Source: Phytoactinopolyspora halotolerans (GTDB lineage Bacteria; Actinomycetota; Actinomycetes; Jiangellales; Jiangellaceae). Taken from it: 64,000 bases of DNA. Below, piece after piece: positions 9,301 through 17,690 of the stretch (within the stretch, counting starts at the first letter, position 1; every line of letters starts with the position of its first letter). Both the position numbers and the translations under genes were made by a program. The stretch covers positions 1 to 64,000 of the forward strand of contig NZ_JAAGOA010000015.1 of the NCBI RefSeq assembly GCF_010550675.1, read 5' to 3'. The notes beneath the pieces are model-generated. The model did not search any database, was not told where the DNA came from, and saw nothing but the letters and a program-made list of their open reading frames with translations.

Positions 9301-11207
9301 TTCAGCCGATCCCCGTCGCCGCTGTGCAGACTGGTGAATCGCAGACCGAAGTCGTAGATGTACACCGGCGCTTCCGCTTCCCGGCGCACGATCTCGTAGG
9401 GACGCTCGTCGACGACCTCGACGCCCATCCGGGACAGCAGCGGCAACATCCGCGTCAGGGAGATCGGCGTCCCGGTACGGTAGACCTTCAGCCGCCGGTC
9501 GGTGGACGAGGCCCCCACCGGCCGGTACAGGTTGAGGCTCAGCCCGTCGGCCTCTGGCAGCTCCTCGAGCCGTCGCACGTCGGCCGCCGCCGTCCGCGCC
9601 GGGAAGTCCTCCTTGTACCCCTCGGGGAACCCGTCCTTGTACCGCCGTAGCAGGCGCGCGGCCGACTCTTCGCCCAGCTGCTCGGCGAGCGCGTCGGAGA
9701 AATCGTCCGTCCACGCCCGCGTCGCCGCGGTCAGCTGCCTCTCCAGCTCTTCGGCGTCGATGTCGGGCAACGGGCGGTCCGGTACCCGTCGTACCACGAA
9801 GTGCAGCCGCGCCAGCATCGACTCGCCCAGCCGCGCAGTGAAGTCGATCGACTCCCCGCCGGTTGCGGCAAGCAGCAACCGCTGAATGCGTTCCCGCACG
9901 TCCGTGTTGTAACGGTCGCGCGGCAGATAGACCAGGAAGGAGAGGTACCGGCCGTAGTCGTCGCGGCGGACGAACATCCTCAGCTGCCGACGCTCGTGCA
10001 GGTTGACGACCGCCAGCGCGATCGGCAGCAGTTGGTCGACCGGGGTCTGGAACAGCTCGTCGCGAGGGTAGGTCTCCAGTACCTGGAGCAGATCCTTGCC
10101 GGAGTGACTACCAGGCGCGAACCCGCTGCGCTCGAGGACCTCGCGCACCCGGCGCCGCACCACCGGTATGCGCTGGACACTCTCGATGTAGGCGGCGGAG
10201 CTCAGCAAACCGAGGAAACGTCGTTCGCCGATGACCTCGCCGTCGTCGTCGAAGATCTTGACCCCGATGTAGTCCAGGTACGCGTCCCGGTGCACGGTCG
10301 CCTTGGAATTGGCCTTGGTGAGCACCAGCAGCCGCTTCTCCCGGGCCTTGGCACGGACCTCCGGCGGCAGCTTGGCGAACGAACCGGACAGGTCTTGGTC
10401 CGCGCGGAGAATGCCGAGACCGGAACCGGTTGCGGCCCGCAGCGCGTCGTCGCCGTCGATCTCTTCCAACAGATACTCGCGGTAACCGAGGAAGGTGAAG
10501 TGATCGTCGGCGAGCCACCGAAGCAGCTCACGCGATTCCTCGACCTCCTCCTCCGGCACTGGCAGCGTGTCCGGCGTGAGCGACTCGGCCAGGTCGATGG
10601 CTCGCTGTCGCATGCGCTGCCAATCCTCGACCGCGTCCCGCACGTCACGCAGCGCGTGGCGCAGCAACTCCTCGATGCGCTGCTGCTCCTCCGGGTCGTC
10701 GCGCCGGTCGATCTCCACGTGCATCCACGATTCGACCACCGCGTCCGGGATCTCGCCCAGCCGGGCGTCGTTGTCGTCCAGGTCGATGATCTCCAGCAGG
10801 TTGCCCGCGACGTCGCGGCGGACGATGATCTGCGGGTGCACGATCAGCCGGATGAGGCTGTCGTTGTTGTGCAGCGCCATGGTGATCGAGTCGACCAGGA
10901 ACGGCATGTCGTCGATGACGATCTCGACCACGGTGTGCCCGGTCGACCATCCGTGCTCGTCGACGGTCGGCGTGAAGACGTCCACCACGGCGGTGCCCTG
11001 CGGCCGGTATTCGGCCGCGCGCCGGTGCGATGCCGCGGCGCCGAAGATGTCGACGGGATCCCGGTCGACCAGGTCTTCCGAGGCCACGTGCCGGTAGTAA
11101 CGGCGGAGGAACCACTCGTCGGCGTGCCGGTCGTGACGGTCGCGTTCGGCGACCGCTGCCGCCTTCGCGAGTAGCTCCGACTTGGCCTCTTCCAGCCTGT
11201 TACGCAT
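6327..11207 (-). CDS. gdh: NAD-specific glutamate dehydrogenase, large (180-kDa) type
   Basis: A very large enzyme of 1626 residues that oxidatively deaminates glutamate to 2-oxoglutarate and ammonia with NAD. It belongs to the bacterial L-GDH180 class, known in Streptomyces and Mycobacterium, with a long N-terminal regulatory half and the catalytic core in the C-terminal half. Visible core motifs include KNSVIVPVGAKGGFVGKRLP (substrate lysine region), GIGDMSGDVFGNGMLLS and SGGSAGYDHKAMGITARGAW. The length is right for the class and the frame is unbroken. GGGGG sits about 8 bases before the ATG. It is a single gene, separated from its upstream neighbour by a long inverted repeat. With pruA nearby it fits glutamate and proline catabolism. 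Confidence 0.95.
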   Translation of the reverse strand: MRNRLEEAKSELLAKAAAVAERDRHDRHADEWFLRRYYRHVASEDLVDRDPVDIFGAAASHRRAAEYRPQGTAVVDVFTPTVDEHGWSTGHTVVEIVIDDMPFLVDSITMALHNNDSLIRLIVHPQIIVRRDVAGNLLEIIDLDDNDARLGEIPDAVVESWMHVEIDRRDDPEEQQRIEELLRHALRDVRDAVEDWQRMRQRAIDLAESLTPDTLPVPEEEVEESRELLRWLADDHFTFLGYREYLLEEIDGDDALRAATGSGLGILRADQDLSGSFAKLPPEVRAKAREKRLLVLTKANSKATVHRDAYLDYIGVKIFDDDGEVIGERRFLGLLSSAAYIESVQRIPVVRRRVREVLERSGFAPGSHSGKDLLQVLETYPRDELFQTPVDQLLPIALAVVNLHERRQLRMFVRRDDYGRYLSFLVYLPRDRYNTDVRERIQRLLLAATGGESIDFTARLGESMLARLHFVVRRVPDRPLPDIDAEELERQLTAATRAWTDDFSDALAEQLGEESAARLLRRYKDGFPEGYKEDFPARTAAADVRRLEELPEADGLSLNLYRPVGASSTDRRLKVYRTGTPISLTRMLPLLSRMGVEVVDERPYEIVRREAEAPVYIYDFGLRFTSLHSGDGDRLKSLFQDAFVAAWRGDAESDGFNALVALAGLSWRQASVLRAYAKYLRQAGSTFSQTYLEESLSAHVDISRMLVELFEVRFDPDRTGGPEAREAAIGRVAERIEDALDQVASLDQDRILRSFLRLIQATLRTSFFRSNGSSTAISFKLDSQAIQELPQPRPKFEIWVYSPRMEGVHLRFGAVARGGLRWSDRREDFRTEILGLVKAQAVKNSVIVPVGAKGGFVGKRLPDPSADREAWLTEGIECYKTFIRGMLDITDNRADDGTVLPPSRVVRHDSDDPYLVVAADKGTAAFSDIANEVSKEYDFWLGDAFASGGSAGYDHKAMGITARGAWESVKRYFREMGRDCQNEDFTVVGIGDMSGDVFGNGMLLSRHIRLVAAFDHRHIFLDPNPDAATSYQERRRLFELPRSTWNDYSADLISEGGGVYPRSAKSIPISAQVAERLDLGSSVSALTPAELMRAILAAPVDLLWNGGIGTYVKASTETHADVGDKANDAIRIDATELRCACVGEGGNLGFTQRGRVEYALRSTEERPHYINTDAIDNSAGVDASDHEVNIKILLDGVVRSGDLTEKQRNSLLTEMTDEVAELVLATNYGQNVALAMAVRNSHNLAHVHRAYMSKLEADGQLDRAIEALPTERQMNERMNANRGLTSPEMAVLLAYTKNTMYSELLETKLPDDPHLGELLHAYFPSALRERYPDRIDAHPLRREIITNTLVNELVNQAGTTFAFRLAMETGGSLEDLARAHTVAGTVFQMPELYAAVSALDNVVSADVQTRMRLAGRTISERVTRWLVVNRRPPIDIAWQIGFFESPIARLLDALPDVLAGRELDLYTARRDDLLKAGVPDDLAVRVAVLPPAYSGLGMVENSLATGTDLVQVAKVHFALGEHLGLGRLLERIIALPRTDRWKTMARAALRDDLHGVHASLTMQVLQHTDENAEPEERVQTWSDEEEAVVARARRTLAEIIEGESFDLARLSVGVRVVRSLLHAAPG

Positions 11208-11298
11208 GGTGGTCTACCCCCGCGACGTTCGCGCCATGGACCTCGTTGTCCACGGTCACTACCACCCTAATGCCCATCCATGCGTCCCGCCCGCGGAC

Positions 11299-11392
11299 CC
11301 TAAATGATCATGTGAAGTGGGTCTTCTCGTGCCGTACCAGGTCTGCAGGCATGGTAGTGCTGGAGAAAACCCACTTCACATGATCATTTAGG
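11299..11392. repeat. Perfect 24-bp inverted repeat in the gdh/DUF2505 intergenic region
   Basis: Arms 11299-11322 and 11369-11392 are exact reverse complements, with a 46-base spacer whose ends (TTCTC/GAGAA) can extend the stem. The arms contain AAATGATCATGTGAAG and are AT-rich for this genome. It sits between divergently transcribed genes, so it is not an ordinary terminator. It may be a MITE-like element or a regulatory cruciform. Confidence 0.8.
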
Positions 11393-11447
11393 TGGGGTGG
11401 TGGGGGCGTGCGGAAAATGTGGGGGGTATACGTCAGGATTAGGTGTC

Positions 11448-11942
11448 ATGGAACTGCACAGCGAACTCCGGTTCGACGCCGATCCCTACGCCGTGTTCGG
11501 CATGCTGACCGACGAGGCCTACATCGCCAAGAAGACCGTCGCCGCCAAGGCGCTACGGCATCAGGTGTCGGTCAGCCGGGACGGGGACCGCGTCACCATC
11601 GAACTGGTCCGGATCATGCCACCCGATGTACCTGATTTCGTCCGCCGATTCGTCGGCGAAACGATCGACATCAAGCAGACCGACGTCTGGGAACCGGCCG
11701 CACCGGACGGGTCCCGGAACGGCAGGATCACCCTGGAGATGGTCGGCATGCCGGTCACGTGCAACGGAACCATGCAACTGCAAGGATCGGGTACGACGAC
11801 GACGGTCACCATCCGCGGAGACATCAAGGCCGCGGTACCGCTCTTCGGCGGCAAGATCGAGGGTGCCGTGCATCAAGGCCTGACCGAAGCCGCCAAGATC
11901 GAGGAGCAGGTCGGGCGCGCTTGGCTGGCCGGCGAGCGGTAG
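11448..11942 (+). CDS. DUF2505 domain-containing protein
   Basis: A 164-residue cytoplasmic protein beginning MELHSELRFDADPYAVFGML. The whole length fits DUF2505, an actinobacterial family with a START/SRPBCC-like fold that would bind a hydrophobic ligand; typical positions are the N-terminal 'F.ADP..VF.ML.D..Y' and a C-terminal helix beginning LFGGKIEGAVHQGL. The physiological role is unknown. I chose this ATG because the family match starts there and an AGG-rich stretch lies just before it; the frame upstream (from 11397) is within the leader. It is divergent from gdh across the inverted repeat. Confidence 0.85.
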   Translation: MELHSELRFDADPYAVFGMLTDEAYIAKKTVAAKALRHQVSVSRDGDRVTIELVRIMPPDVPDFVRRFVGETIDIKQTDVWEPAAPDGSRNGRITLEMVGMPVTCNGTMQLQGSGTTTTVTIRGDIKAAVPLFGGKIEGAVHQGLTEAAKIEEQVGRAWLAGER

Positions 11943-12016
11943 CCCAGCCTTCGGGCGCGCCTGGGGCGGCGTCGCCCGCGACCCGTCCGGCCCCGGCGGA
12001 CGCCGGCCCCGACCGC

Positions 12017-12619
12017 TCAGCGTCCGGGGATACCGCCGTCGACCGCCCGTAACGGCACGCTGCGTTCCTGCGGGCTCGGCCGTCGCGCACCCTGCCGTGG
12101 CGTGGACGGCGCGCTCGGCATCGAGGAATCCGTGTGTTGCCCAGCGCTCGTCGTCTCGCCACTGTCTCGATCGACGAGCGCCTGAGCCAGCTCGGCCGGC
12201 CCGGCCACCATCATGGCCAGGGCCCGGCCGAGGTCGTCCCGGTCGAGAGGCTCTTCAGCGGTCCGGCGCAGCCTGTCGGACAGGTCTATCACCTTGTCCG
12301 CAGAGCCCAGCGCCGAACGCGCCGCCGTGAGGTGACCACGCTGCAGCGGCCGTCCGGCGATCATCTGCGCGAGCGCATCCGCCGTGTCGCTCCAGTCCGA
12401 CTCCGGAACTTGCTCGCCGACCAGACCGGCGACGCCCGAGATGACCCGGTCCGCGGCGGCGATCAGCTTCTCCGCCGTCTCACTGTCGCTGTCCAGCGCC
12501 GCGAGACGAAGCGCGACTGCAGTGACCAGAGCACTGTCGGCCGGGCTGCGCCGAGGCTGCGAAAGGAGCCGGACGGCTCGTGCAACATACGGCCGGGTCG
12601 GCAGCCGATCATCCATCAC
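12017..12619 (-). CDS. Hypothetical protein downstream of pruA
   Basis: A 200-residue protein I do not recognise. Residues 1-145 are predicted mostly helical and alanine/leucine-rich with no membrane segment; the last 50 residues are rich in proline, serine, threonine and glycine and look disordered. GAGG lies 7 bases before a GTG-ATG pair, either of which may start translation. It lies only 36 bases after pruA on the same strand, so the two are likely co-transcribed. Codon use is typical of the genome, which supports a real gene. Confidence 0.65.
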   Translation of the reverse strand: MMDDRLPTRPYVARAVRLLSQPRRSPADSALVTAVALRLAALDSDSETAEKLIAAADRVISGVAGLVGEQVPESDWSDTADALAQMIAGRPLQRGHLTAARSALGSADKVIDLSDRLRRTAEEPLDRDDLGRALAMMVAGPAELAQALVDRDSGETTSAGQHTDSSMPSAPSTPRQGARRPSPQERSVPLRAVDGGIPGR

Positions 12620-12655
12620 GGTGACACCTCAAGTTCGTCAGTCGTTACCGGGTTT

Positions 12656-14311
12656 TCAACCCATGTGCGGATATTCGTGCCCACGCGGAGGAACGAACGT
12701 CTCCTTAATAGCACGTGTGCTGGTCCATCGCAGGAGATTCTGCACTGAGCCCGCTTTATCATTCGTTCCACTGGCCCTGCTTCCCCCGAATGGCTGTTGC
12801 CCCACGATGGATCCGGTCGGCTTGTCATTGATATAGAAGTTGCCTGCAGCAAACCTTAGGGCATCGGTGGCGGCCGCGATAGCCGCGCGATCCTGAGCGA
12901 TGATCGCTCCGGTCAGTGCGTAGGCAGCCACCCCCTCCATCTGGTTCAACACCCGATCATAGTCAGCGTCGTCGTAGACGTGGACACCGAGAATAGGCCC
13001 GAAGTACTCCGTGGTGAAGATCTCGTTCTCCGGATCGCTGCTCTCCAGCACCGTCGGCTGGACGAACCAGCCTTCCGAGTCGTCCACTCGGCCACCCGCG
13101 ACTACCTGCACCGACGGGTCTTCCTTTGCCCGATCCAGGGCGGCCGAGTGCTTGGCGAACGCGCGCTCGTCGATGACGGCGCCCAAGAAGTTCCGGAAAT
13201 CGGTCACCGGCCCCATCGGCAATGACTCCGCCAACGACAGGAAGTCGTCCCGCATCCGGTTCCACATGCTGCGCGGGATGTAGGCCCGCGAAGCCGCCGA
13301 GCATTTCTGCCCCTGGTACTCGTAGGCGCCTCTGACCAGGGCAGTCTGCAGCACCTCCGGATCGGCGCTGGGGTGTGCGACGACGAAGTCCTTGCCTCCG
13401 GTCTCGCCGACGATGCGCGGGTAGCTGCGGTAGCCGGAGATGTTCTCTCCGACCGTGCGCCAGAGCGTCTGGAACGTCGCCGGGGAGCCGGTGAAGTGGA
13501 CCCCCGCAAGATTCGGGTCTGCCAGAGCGACCTCGGATACGGCCAAACCGTCCCCGGTCAGCATGTTGATCACGCCCGGTGGCAGGCCGGCGTCCTCGAG
13601 CACCCGCATCGTGATCTCCGCGGCCAGCTGCTGGGTGGGGCTGGGTTTCCAGATCACCGTGTTGCCCATCAGCGCCGGCGCGCTGGGCAGGTTGCCGGCG
13701 ATCGCGGTGAAGTTGAACGGCGTGATCGCGTAGACGAATCCGTCCAGCGGGCGATGGTCGACCCGGTTCCAGACCCCGCGCGCCTGCGCGACCGGTTGCT
13801 CGGCGAGGACCTCGCGACCGAACGCCACATTGAACCGCCAGAAGTCGACCAGCTCACACACCGCGTCGATCTCAGCCTGCTGGATGGTCTTCGACTGACC
13901 GAGCATGGTCGCGGCGTTCAGCTGCGCGCGGTAGGGGCCGGATGCCAGCTCCGCGGCCTTGAGGAAGATGGCCGCCCGGTCGTCAAACGATAACGCCTGC
14001 CAGGCCGGGGCCGCTTCCTGCGCCGCGGCGATCGCCGCCCGTGCGTCCTCGGCCGTGGCGTTCCGCATCGTACCCAGGACATGGTGCCGAGCGTGCGGTT
14101 GGACGACGTCGATCTCCTCACCGCCGGCCAGCTTGCGGTCACCACCGATGGCACAGGTCAGCTCGGTCCGCCGGGAGGACAGCTGGGTCAGGGCCGTTTG
14201 GACGTCGTCGCGTTCTTCGGAACCGGGAGCGTAGGAGAGAACCGGCTCATTGGCGGGCGGGGGTACCTTCGTCACCGCGTCCAGACCACGCGGGGCGAAC
14301 GTGGCACACAT
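12656..14311 (-). CDS. pruA: Delta-1-pyrroline-5-carboxylate dehydrogenase
   Basis: An aldehyde dehydrogenase that oxidises glutamate gamma-semialdehyde to glutamate with NAD, the second step of proline degradation. The chain of about 551 residues is collinear with the PruA class: ITPFNFTAIAGNLPSAPALM and NTVIWKPS (NAD site), FTGSPATFQTLW, the catalytic glutamate in VGETGGKDFVV (about E303) and the catalytic cysteine in EYQGQKCSAASRAY (about C337). The start is uncertain: I use an ATG giving MCATFAPRG, preceded by GGGA; the family usually starts near DAVTKVPPPANEPV, so a CTG or GTG a few codons later is possible. No proline dehydrogenase is adjacent. Confidence 0.93.
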   Translation of the reverse strand: MCATFAPRGLDAVTKVPPPANEPVLSYAPGSEERDDVQTALTQLSSRRTELTCAIGGDRKLAGGEEIDVVQPHARHHVLGTMRNATAEDARAAIAAAQEAAPAWQALSFDDRAAIFLKAAELASGPYRAQLNAATMLGQSKTIQQAEIDAVCELVDFWRFNVAFGREVLAEQPVAQARGVWNRVDHRPLDGFVYAITPFNFTAIAGNLPSAPALMGNTVIWKPSPTQQLAAEITMRVLEDAGLPPGVINMLTGDGLAVSEVALADPNLAGVHFTGSPATFQTLWRTVGENISGYRSYPRIVGETGGKDFVVAHPSADPEVLQTALVRGAYEYQGQKCSAASRAYIPRSMWNRMRDDFLSLAESLPMGPVTDFRNFLGAVIDERAFAKHSAALDRAKEDPSVQVVAGGRVDDSEGWFVQPTVLESSDPENEIFTTEYFGPILGVHVYDDADYDRVLNQMEGVAAYALTGAIIAQDRAAIAAATDALRFAAGNFYINDKPTGSIVGQQPFGGSRASGTNDKAGSVQNLLRWTSTRAIKETFVPPRGHEYPHMG

Positions 14312-14449
14312 AGCGCACCATCCCGTTTCTTCATCGAGCTTTTGCGGTCCTTGGCCAGTATCCACCTTCGTGACCGCGGCTCGCGATACTGGGTGATAAA
14401 CACATCAGTGTCATTCGGCGGGCGACGGCCGAAGAGACCGGCTACCTGC

Positions 14450-15445
14450 TCAGGCAGCCGACTCCGAATAGCTCGCCAAAAGCTCCGCCGACGTGCGCAC
14501 CGACGTCTCCAGGACGCGCAGCCGCCGGGTCGTGTCCATGACATTCCCACCGATCTCGGCCAGATCATCCGGCCCGGGACACAGAATCGTCACCTTCGTC
14601 CCCTCGGCGCGCAATTTGTCCGTCTCACGCAGGCACCGCCGGGTCACCCGAACTCGCCATTTCCGTTCCACCCGGGACAGCAGAGCGCGCGGCCGATCAC
14701 TGGAGAACGAGACCGCCGGCGCCACGACGAACACCTCGTCCAAGCCCAGTCCGGCGAGAAGATCGACGGACGTCGCCGAGCAGGCGCCACCGTCCACATA
14801 CCGGCGCCCGTCGATCACGACGGGCGCGAACCAGCCTGGAATGGCACAGGACGCCATCACTGCTTCGGACAGCGGCGCCTCGGGCGTGCCCTCCCTGCCG
14901 AACGGGACCCGCCGCCCGGACTCGTAATCCATCGCGACGATCCACAGACCCGGGTGCGGTGACCATGCGCCATCCGGCGACACCGCAGCCACCAGGTCAC
15001 CGATGCTGCGCAGATCGCCCCGGCCCTCCGGCAGGAACGCCGCCAGCACCGCCGTCGGGGGCAACTTCCGCAGTCGCGTGATGTTCCGGGTGACCAGCCG
15101 GGGCGAGCCGACGCCCAGCCGCGGACGCATCGGACGCGACCCGCCCGTGGCATGGTCGTAATCCCACAGATAGCCGGCGAGCGGACCATCGACCGGCCGG
15201 CCGAGTTGGTGCCCGTACAGCTGCCGCACGCTGACACCCGCGCCCAGCATGGCCGCGGTCACGGCTCCGGCCGACGTTCCCAGGATGTGATCCACGGTGC
15301 GCATGTCGACGCCGGTGGCGTCCTCGATGGCGGTCAGCGCGCCGACTGTCCATGCCGCACCCAGCAAGCCGCCCCCGCCGAGGACCAATCCTCTACGGGG
15401 GCCTTCACCCACGTTACGCAGAGGTTTCATCTCTTCATTGTGCAT
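14450..15445 (-). CDS. Patatin-like phospholipase family protein
   Basis: A protein of about 331 residues with the full patatin signature: glycine-rich oxyanion loop VLGGGGLLGAAW (about residues 21-32), nucleophile serine in GTSAG (about S58) and the partner aspartate in DGG (about D218). These enzymes hydrolyse acyl ester bonds of lipids with a Ser-Asp dyad. No signal peptide or membrane segment is seen, so it is probably cytoplasmic. The start may be the GTG 9 codons upstream or an ATG five codons later; both lie before the conserved region. It sits upstream of pruA in the same direction, with an 83-150-bp gap. Confidence 0.88.
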   Translation of the reverse strand: MHNEEMKPLRNVGEGPRRGLVLGGGGLLGAAWTVGALTAIEDATGVDMRTVDHILGTSAGAVTAAMLGAGVSVRQLYGHQLGRPVDGPLAGYLWDYDHATGGSRPMRPRLGVGSPRLVTRNITRLRKLPPTAVLAAFLPEGRGDLRSIGDLVAAVSPDGAWSPHPGLWIVAMDYESGRRVPFGREGTPEAPLSEAVMASCAIPGWFAPVVIDGRRYVDGGACSATSVDLLAGLGLDEVFVVAPAVSFSSDRPRALLSRVERKWRVRVTRRCLRETDKLRAEGTKVTILCPGPDDLAEIGGNVMDTTRRLRVLETSVRTSAELLASYSESAA

Positions 15446-15515
15446 GACGATCTCGTGGCGTGCATGGGTCACCGATTCCGGCTCGAGCCACCGCTGATGT
15501 CGGCGTTCGCGGATG

Positions 15516-16880
15516 TCACGACCGGCGCGTCGGAAGAAGCGTCGGACGCCGCCGAGGCGGTGGCGGCTGCAGGCCTGCCAGTCGCCGGCTCAAGGCCAGG
15601 ATCGCGTGCCGCGCCGCGGAACGGGGAGCGATCTCGGCCAGCGTCCGTCCCGACACCAGCGCAAGGTCCAGAGCGGCCGGGTCATCAGGGACGAAGGCGG
15701 CCGGCTGCACGCCGACGAAACGCTCCAGGGCCGCTCCGATCTGTTTCTCCGGGCCGGCGCCGGCGACGGATCGCCGCACCTTGTTCACCACCACGTGCGT
15801 CGCGGAAAGATCAGACACGATCTCACGCAGATCAGCCAGGCCCCGCACGAACCGTCCCAGGCTGATCGGATCCGCCGCGCCGACGGCCAGCACCACGTCG
15901 GCAGAGGCCAGGGTCGTCACGGTGGCACCGTTCCTGCGCGGTGCATCCGTGTCGAAGACCATGGCCTCGTCCTCCTCCAGGCAGAACCCGCAGTCCACGA
16001 CGGTGGCCGTGGCCACCGAACGGGTCTGCGACCAGACCGCCTCCAATGCGGCCGGGCGTAGCTCCGTCCACCGCGCGGGCCGGGTCACTCCGGTCAGCAC
16101 GTGCAACTCCGGGGTGACCTTGCGCGCGTATCGGGCCAGCGCGATGGCGTCGAGCTGGCCCTGGTTGGCCATCCGGGCGGCGCCCGCGAGTCCCGGGGCG
16201 TCGTCGAGCAGGCCCAACGTCTCCGCGATCGACGCTCCGTACGTGTCGGCGTCCACCAGCATCGTGGACGTGCCGAGCATGGCCAGCTCCATGGCGACAT
16301 TGGTCGCGATCGTCGTCCGCCCCGGCGCTCCGTACGGACCCCAGACCGCGATCAGTTGCCCGCGCTGTCCGCCTCGTTCGACGAATTCGAGCGGGTCGGC
16401 GTCGTCCTCCGCGCTGCGCTGCCGAATCTCCGGATGGAACGCGCTCCGGCCGCCGTCCGGCACGACGCGGTGGCTGCCGCGGCCATCCCCGGGCGCAGAG
16501 GATTGCGCCGCCGTGATCGCGTCCAGCACCGCGGCGGCGAGCTCCGACGGCTCGGCGTCGACCGGGATGCAATGGTCCACGCCGAGCGCGGCCAGCCGTT
16601 CCCGGCCTGCCGCATCACCGGCGGATACCACTCCGATCACGCCCACCCGGGCGCGTCGCATGGCGTCCACGGCATCCCGGTCGAGGCGACGCAGGCCGGA
16701 CGAAACCAGTGCCACCTGGCCGAGCCCCGCACCGACTGCGCCCAACAGATCCGCGAGGTCGACGCACCGTCGCACCACGGCGAATCGTCCCGGCGCCGAC
16801 CGCAGCGCCGTGATCAGATGCGTGTCCCGGCCCGCCTCGGTCACCGCGGTCAGCACCTGGACCTGCTCTGCCGTCTCCAA
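15516..16880 (-). CDS. CpaE/MinD-like P-loop protein with N-terminal receiver-like domain
   Basis: A 454-residue protein. Residues 1-125 resemble a response-regulator fold lacking a clear phosphorylation site; from about residue 175 a MinD/ParA-type domain follows (AVWGPYGAPGRTTIATNVA, LVDADTYG, VVNKVRR). The nucleotide loop has arginine where the deviant Walker A lysine is usual (GAPGRTT), so ATP handling may differ. The domain order matches CpaE/TadZ, which localises pilus machinery. It starts at TTG, with AAGGA upstream. It follows the CpaB-like SAF gene on the same strand, but no pilus ATPase, pilin or secretin is in the window. I infer a localisation or envelope role only. Confidence 0.8.
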   Translation of the reverse strand: METAEQVQVLTAVTEAGRDTHLITALRSAPGRFAVVRRCVDLADLLGAVGAGLGQVALVSSGLRRLDRDAVDAMRRARVGVIGVVSAGDAAGRERLAALGVDHCIPVDAEPSELAAAVLDAITAAQSSAPGDGRGSHRVVPDGGRSAFHPEIRQRSAEDDADPLEFVERGGQRGQLIAVWGPYGAPGRTTIATNVAMELAMLGTSTMLVDADTYGASIAETLGLLDDAPGLAGAARMANQGQLDAIALARYARKVTPELHVLTGVTRPARWTELRPAALEAVWSQTRSVATATVVDCGFCLEEDEAMVFDTDAPRRNGATVTTLASADVVLAVGAADPISLGRFVRGLADLREIVSDLSATHVVVNKVRRSVAGAGPEKQIGAALERFVGVQPAAFVPDDPAALDLALVSGRTLAEIAPRSAARHAILALSRRLAGLQPPPPRRRPTLLPTRRS

Positions 16881-16911
16881 CTCGCTGCGTTCCTTCCTCT
16901 ACCGATCTCCG

Positions 16912-17631
16912 CTACGGCAGCTGCGACAGGTAGATCCGCTCCGCACGGCTCGCGGCGATCAACTCACCGACCAGTTCGTCGACGCTTCGGCTCGACTCCT
17001 CGTCGCCCTCATCGCCGTTCTCGCCACCGTCGCCACGGACGGCCAGGGTCACGGTCGCCGAGCTTCCGCTCACTCCGAGCGCCCCACCGGTGTCCGCCTC
17101 CGTCACGGTGACCCCGGCTGCCAGCCGTTCGGCCGCGCCGTCGGCGGCGGGAGTCAACCAGACGTCGACCATGTCGCCAGAGGACAGCCGTGCCGGCATC
17201 TCGGTCGCCGGAAGCGACACGGTGACGAAGCGCACCGCGGCACCGCCGGACGCGACCTCGTCCGCGTCCATGACGGCCGACGCGGGCACCAACTCGCCGG
17301 CGCGCACCTCCCGCGCCACGACGTGCCCCGCACCGAGGTCACCGGTGAAGTACCGTCCGTCGTCGCCGTCGAGCGCAACGTGCCGCGTCTGGACCAGTTC
17401 GGCCGAGAGCGGCTGGCCAGGGGCGAGGTCCTCGGCGGCGGCGAGCACCGGCACCGTGTCCCCGGCAGCCGAGACGACACGCGCACCTACCACGGTGGAC
17501 ACCAGCACCAGCAGCACACCGATGATGAGCTGCGGGTTACGCCACCTCATCTGACGCACTCGGTGGGCAGCCGGTGCGTCAAGTCCCACGGAGCCGTGCG
17601 TGGGCGAATCGACGTCGCTGTTGATCTTCAC
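16912..17631 (-). CDS. SAF domain-containing protein, CpaB/RcpC-like
   Basis: A 239-residue protein with one N-terminal membrane segment (about residues 35-55, LIIGVLLVLVSTVVGARVV) followed by an SAF domain (VPVLAAAEDLAPGQPLSAELVQTR ... LVPASAVM) and a CpaB-like beta-rich region containing GDMVDVWLTP. The topology places the SAF domain outside the membrane. CpaB proteins help assemble Flp/Tad pili; here the pilus operon is missing, so the role is open. It starts at GTG. It lies 31 bases before the CpaE-like gene and 59 after an unknown gene, all minus strand, suggesting an operon. Confidence 0.82.
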   Translation of the reverse strand: MKINSDVDSPTHGSVGLDAPAAHRVRQMRWRNPQLIIGVLLVLVSTVVGARVVSAAGDTVPVLAAAEDLAPGQPLSAELVQTRHVALDGDDGRYFTGDLGAGHVVAREVRAGELVPASAVMDADEVASGGAAVRFVTVSLPATEMPARLSSGDMVDVWLTPAADGAAERLAAGVTVTEADTGGALGVSGSSATVTLAVRGDGGENGDEGDEESSRSVDELVGELIAASRAERIYLSQLP

Positions 17632-17690
17632 CCGCGAAAGCGTAGCGGCGTCGCGGGCCGCATGCCGGGTGAAATCCTAGATTCTTCCTC

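Noticed and set aside
9801-11174. Long frame antisense to the glutamate dehydrogenase gene
   Set aside because: Complete overlap with a clear enzyme gene, no start signal and no domain.
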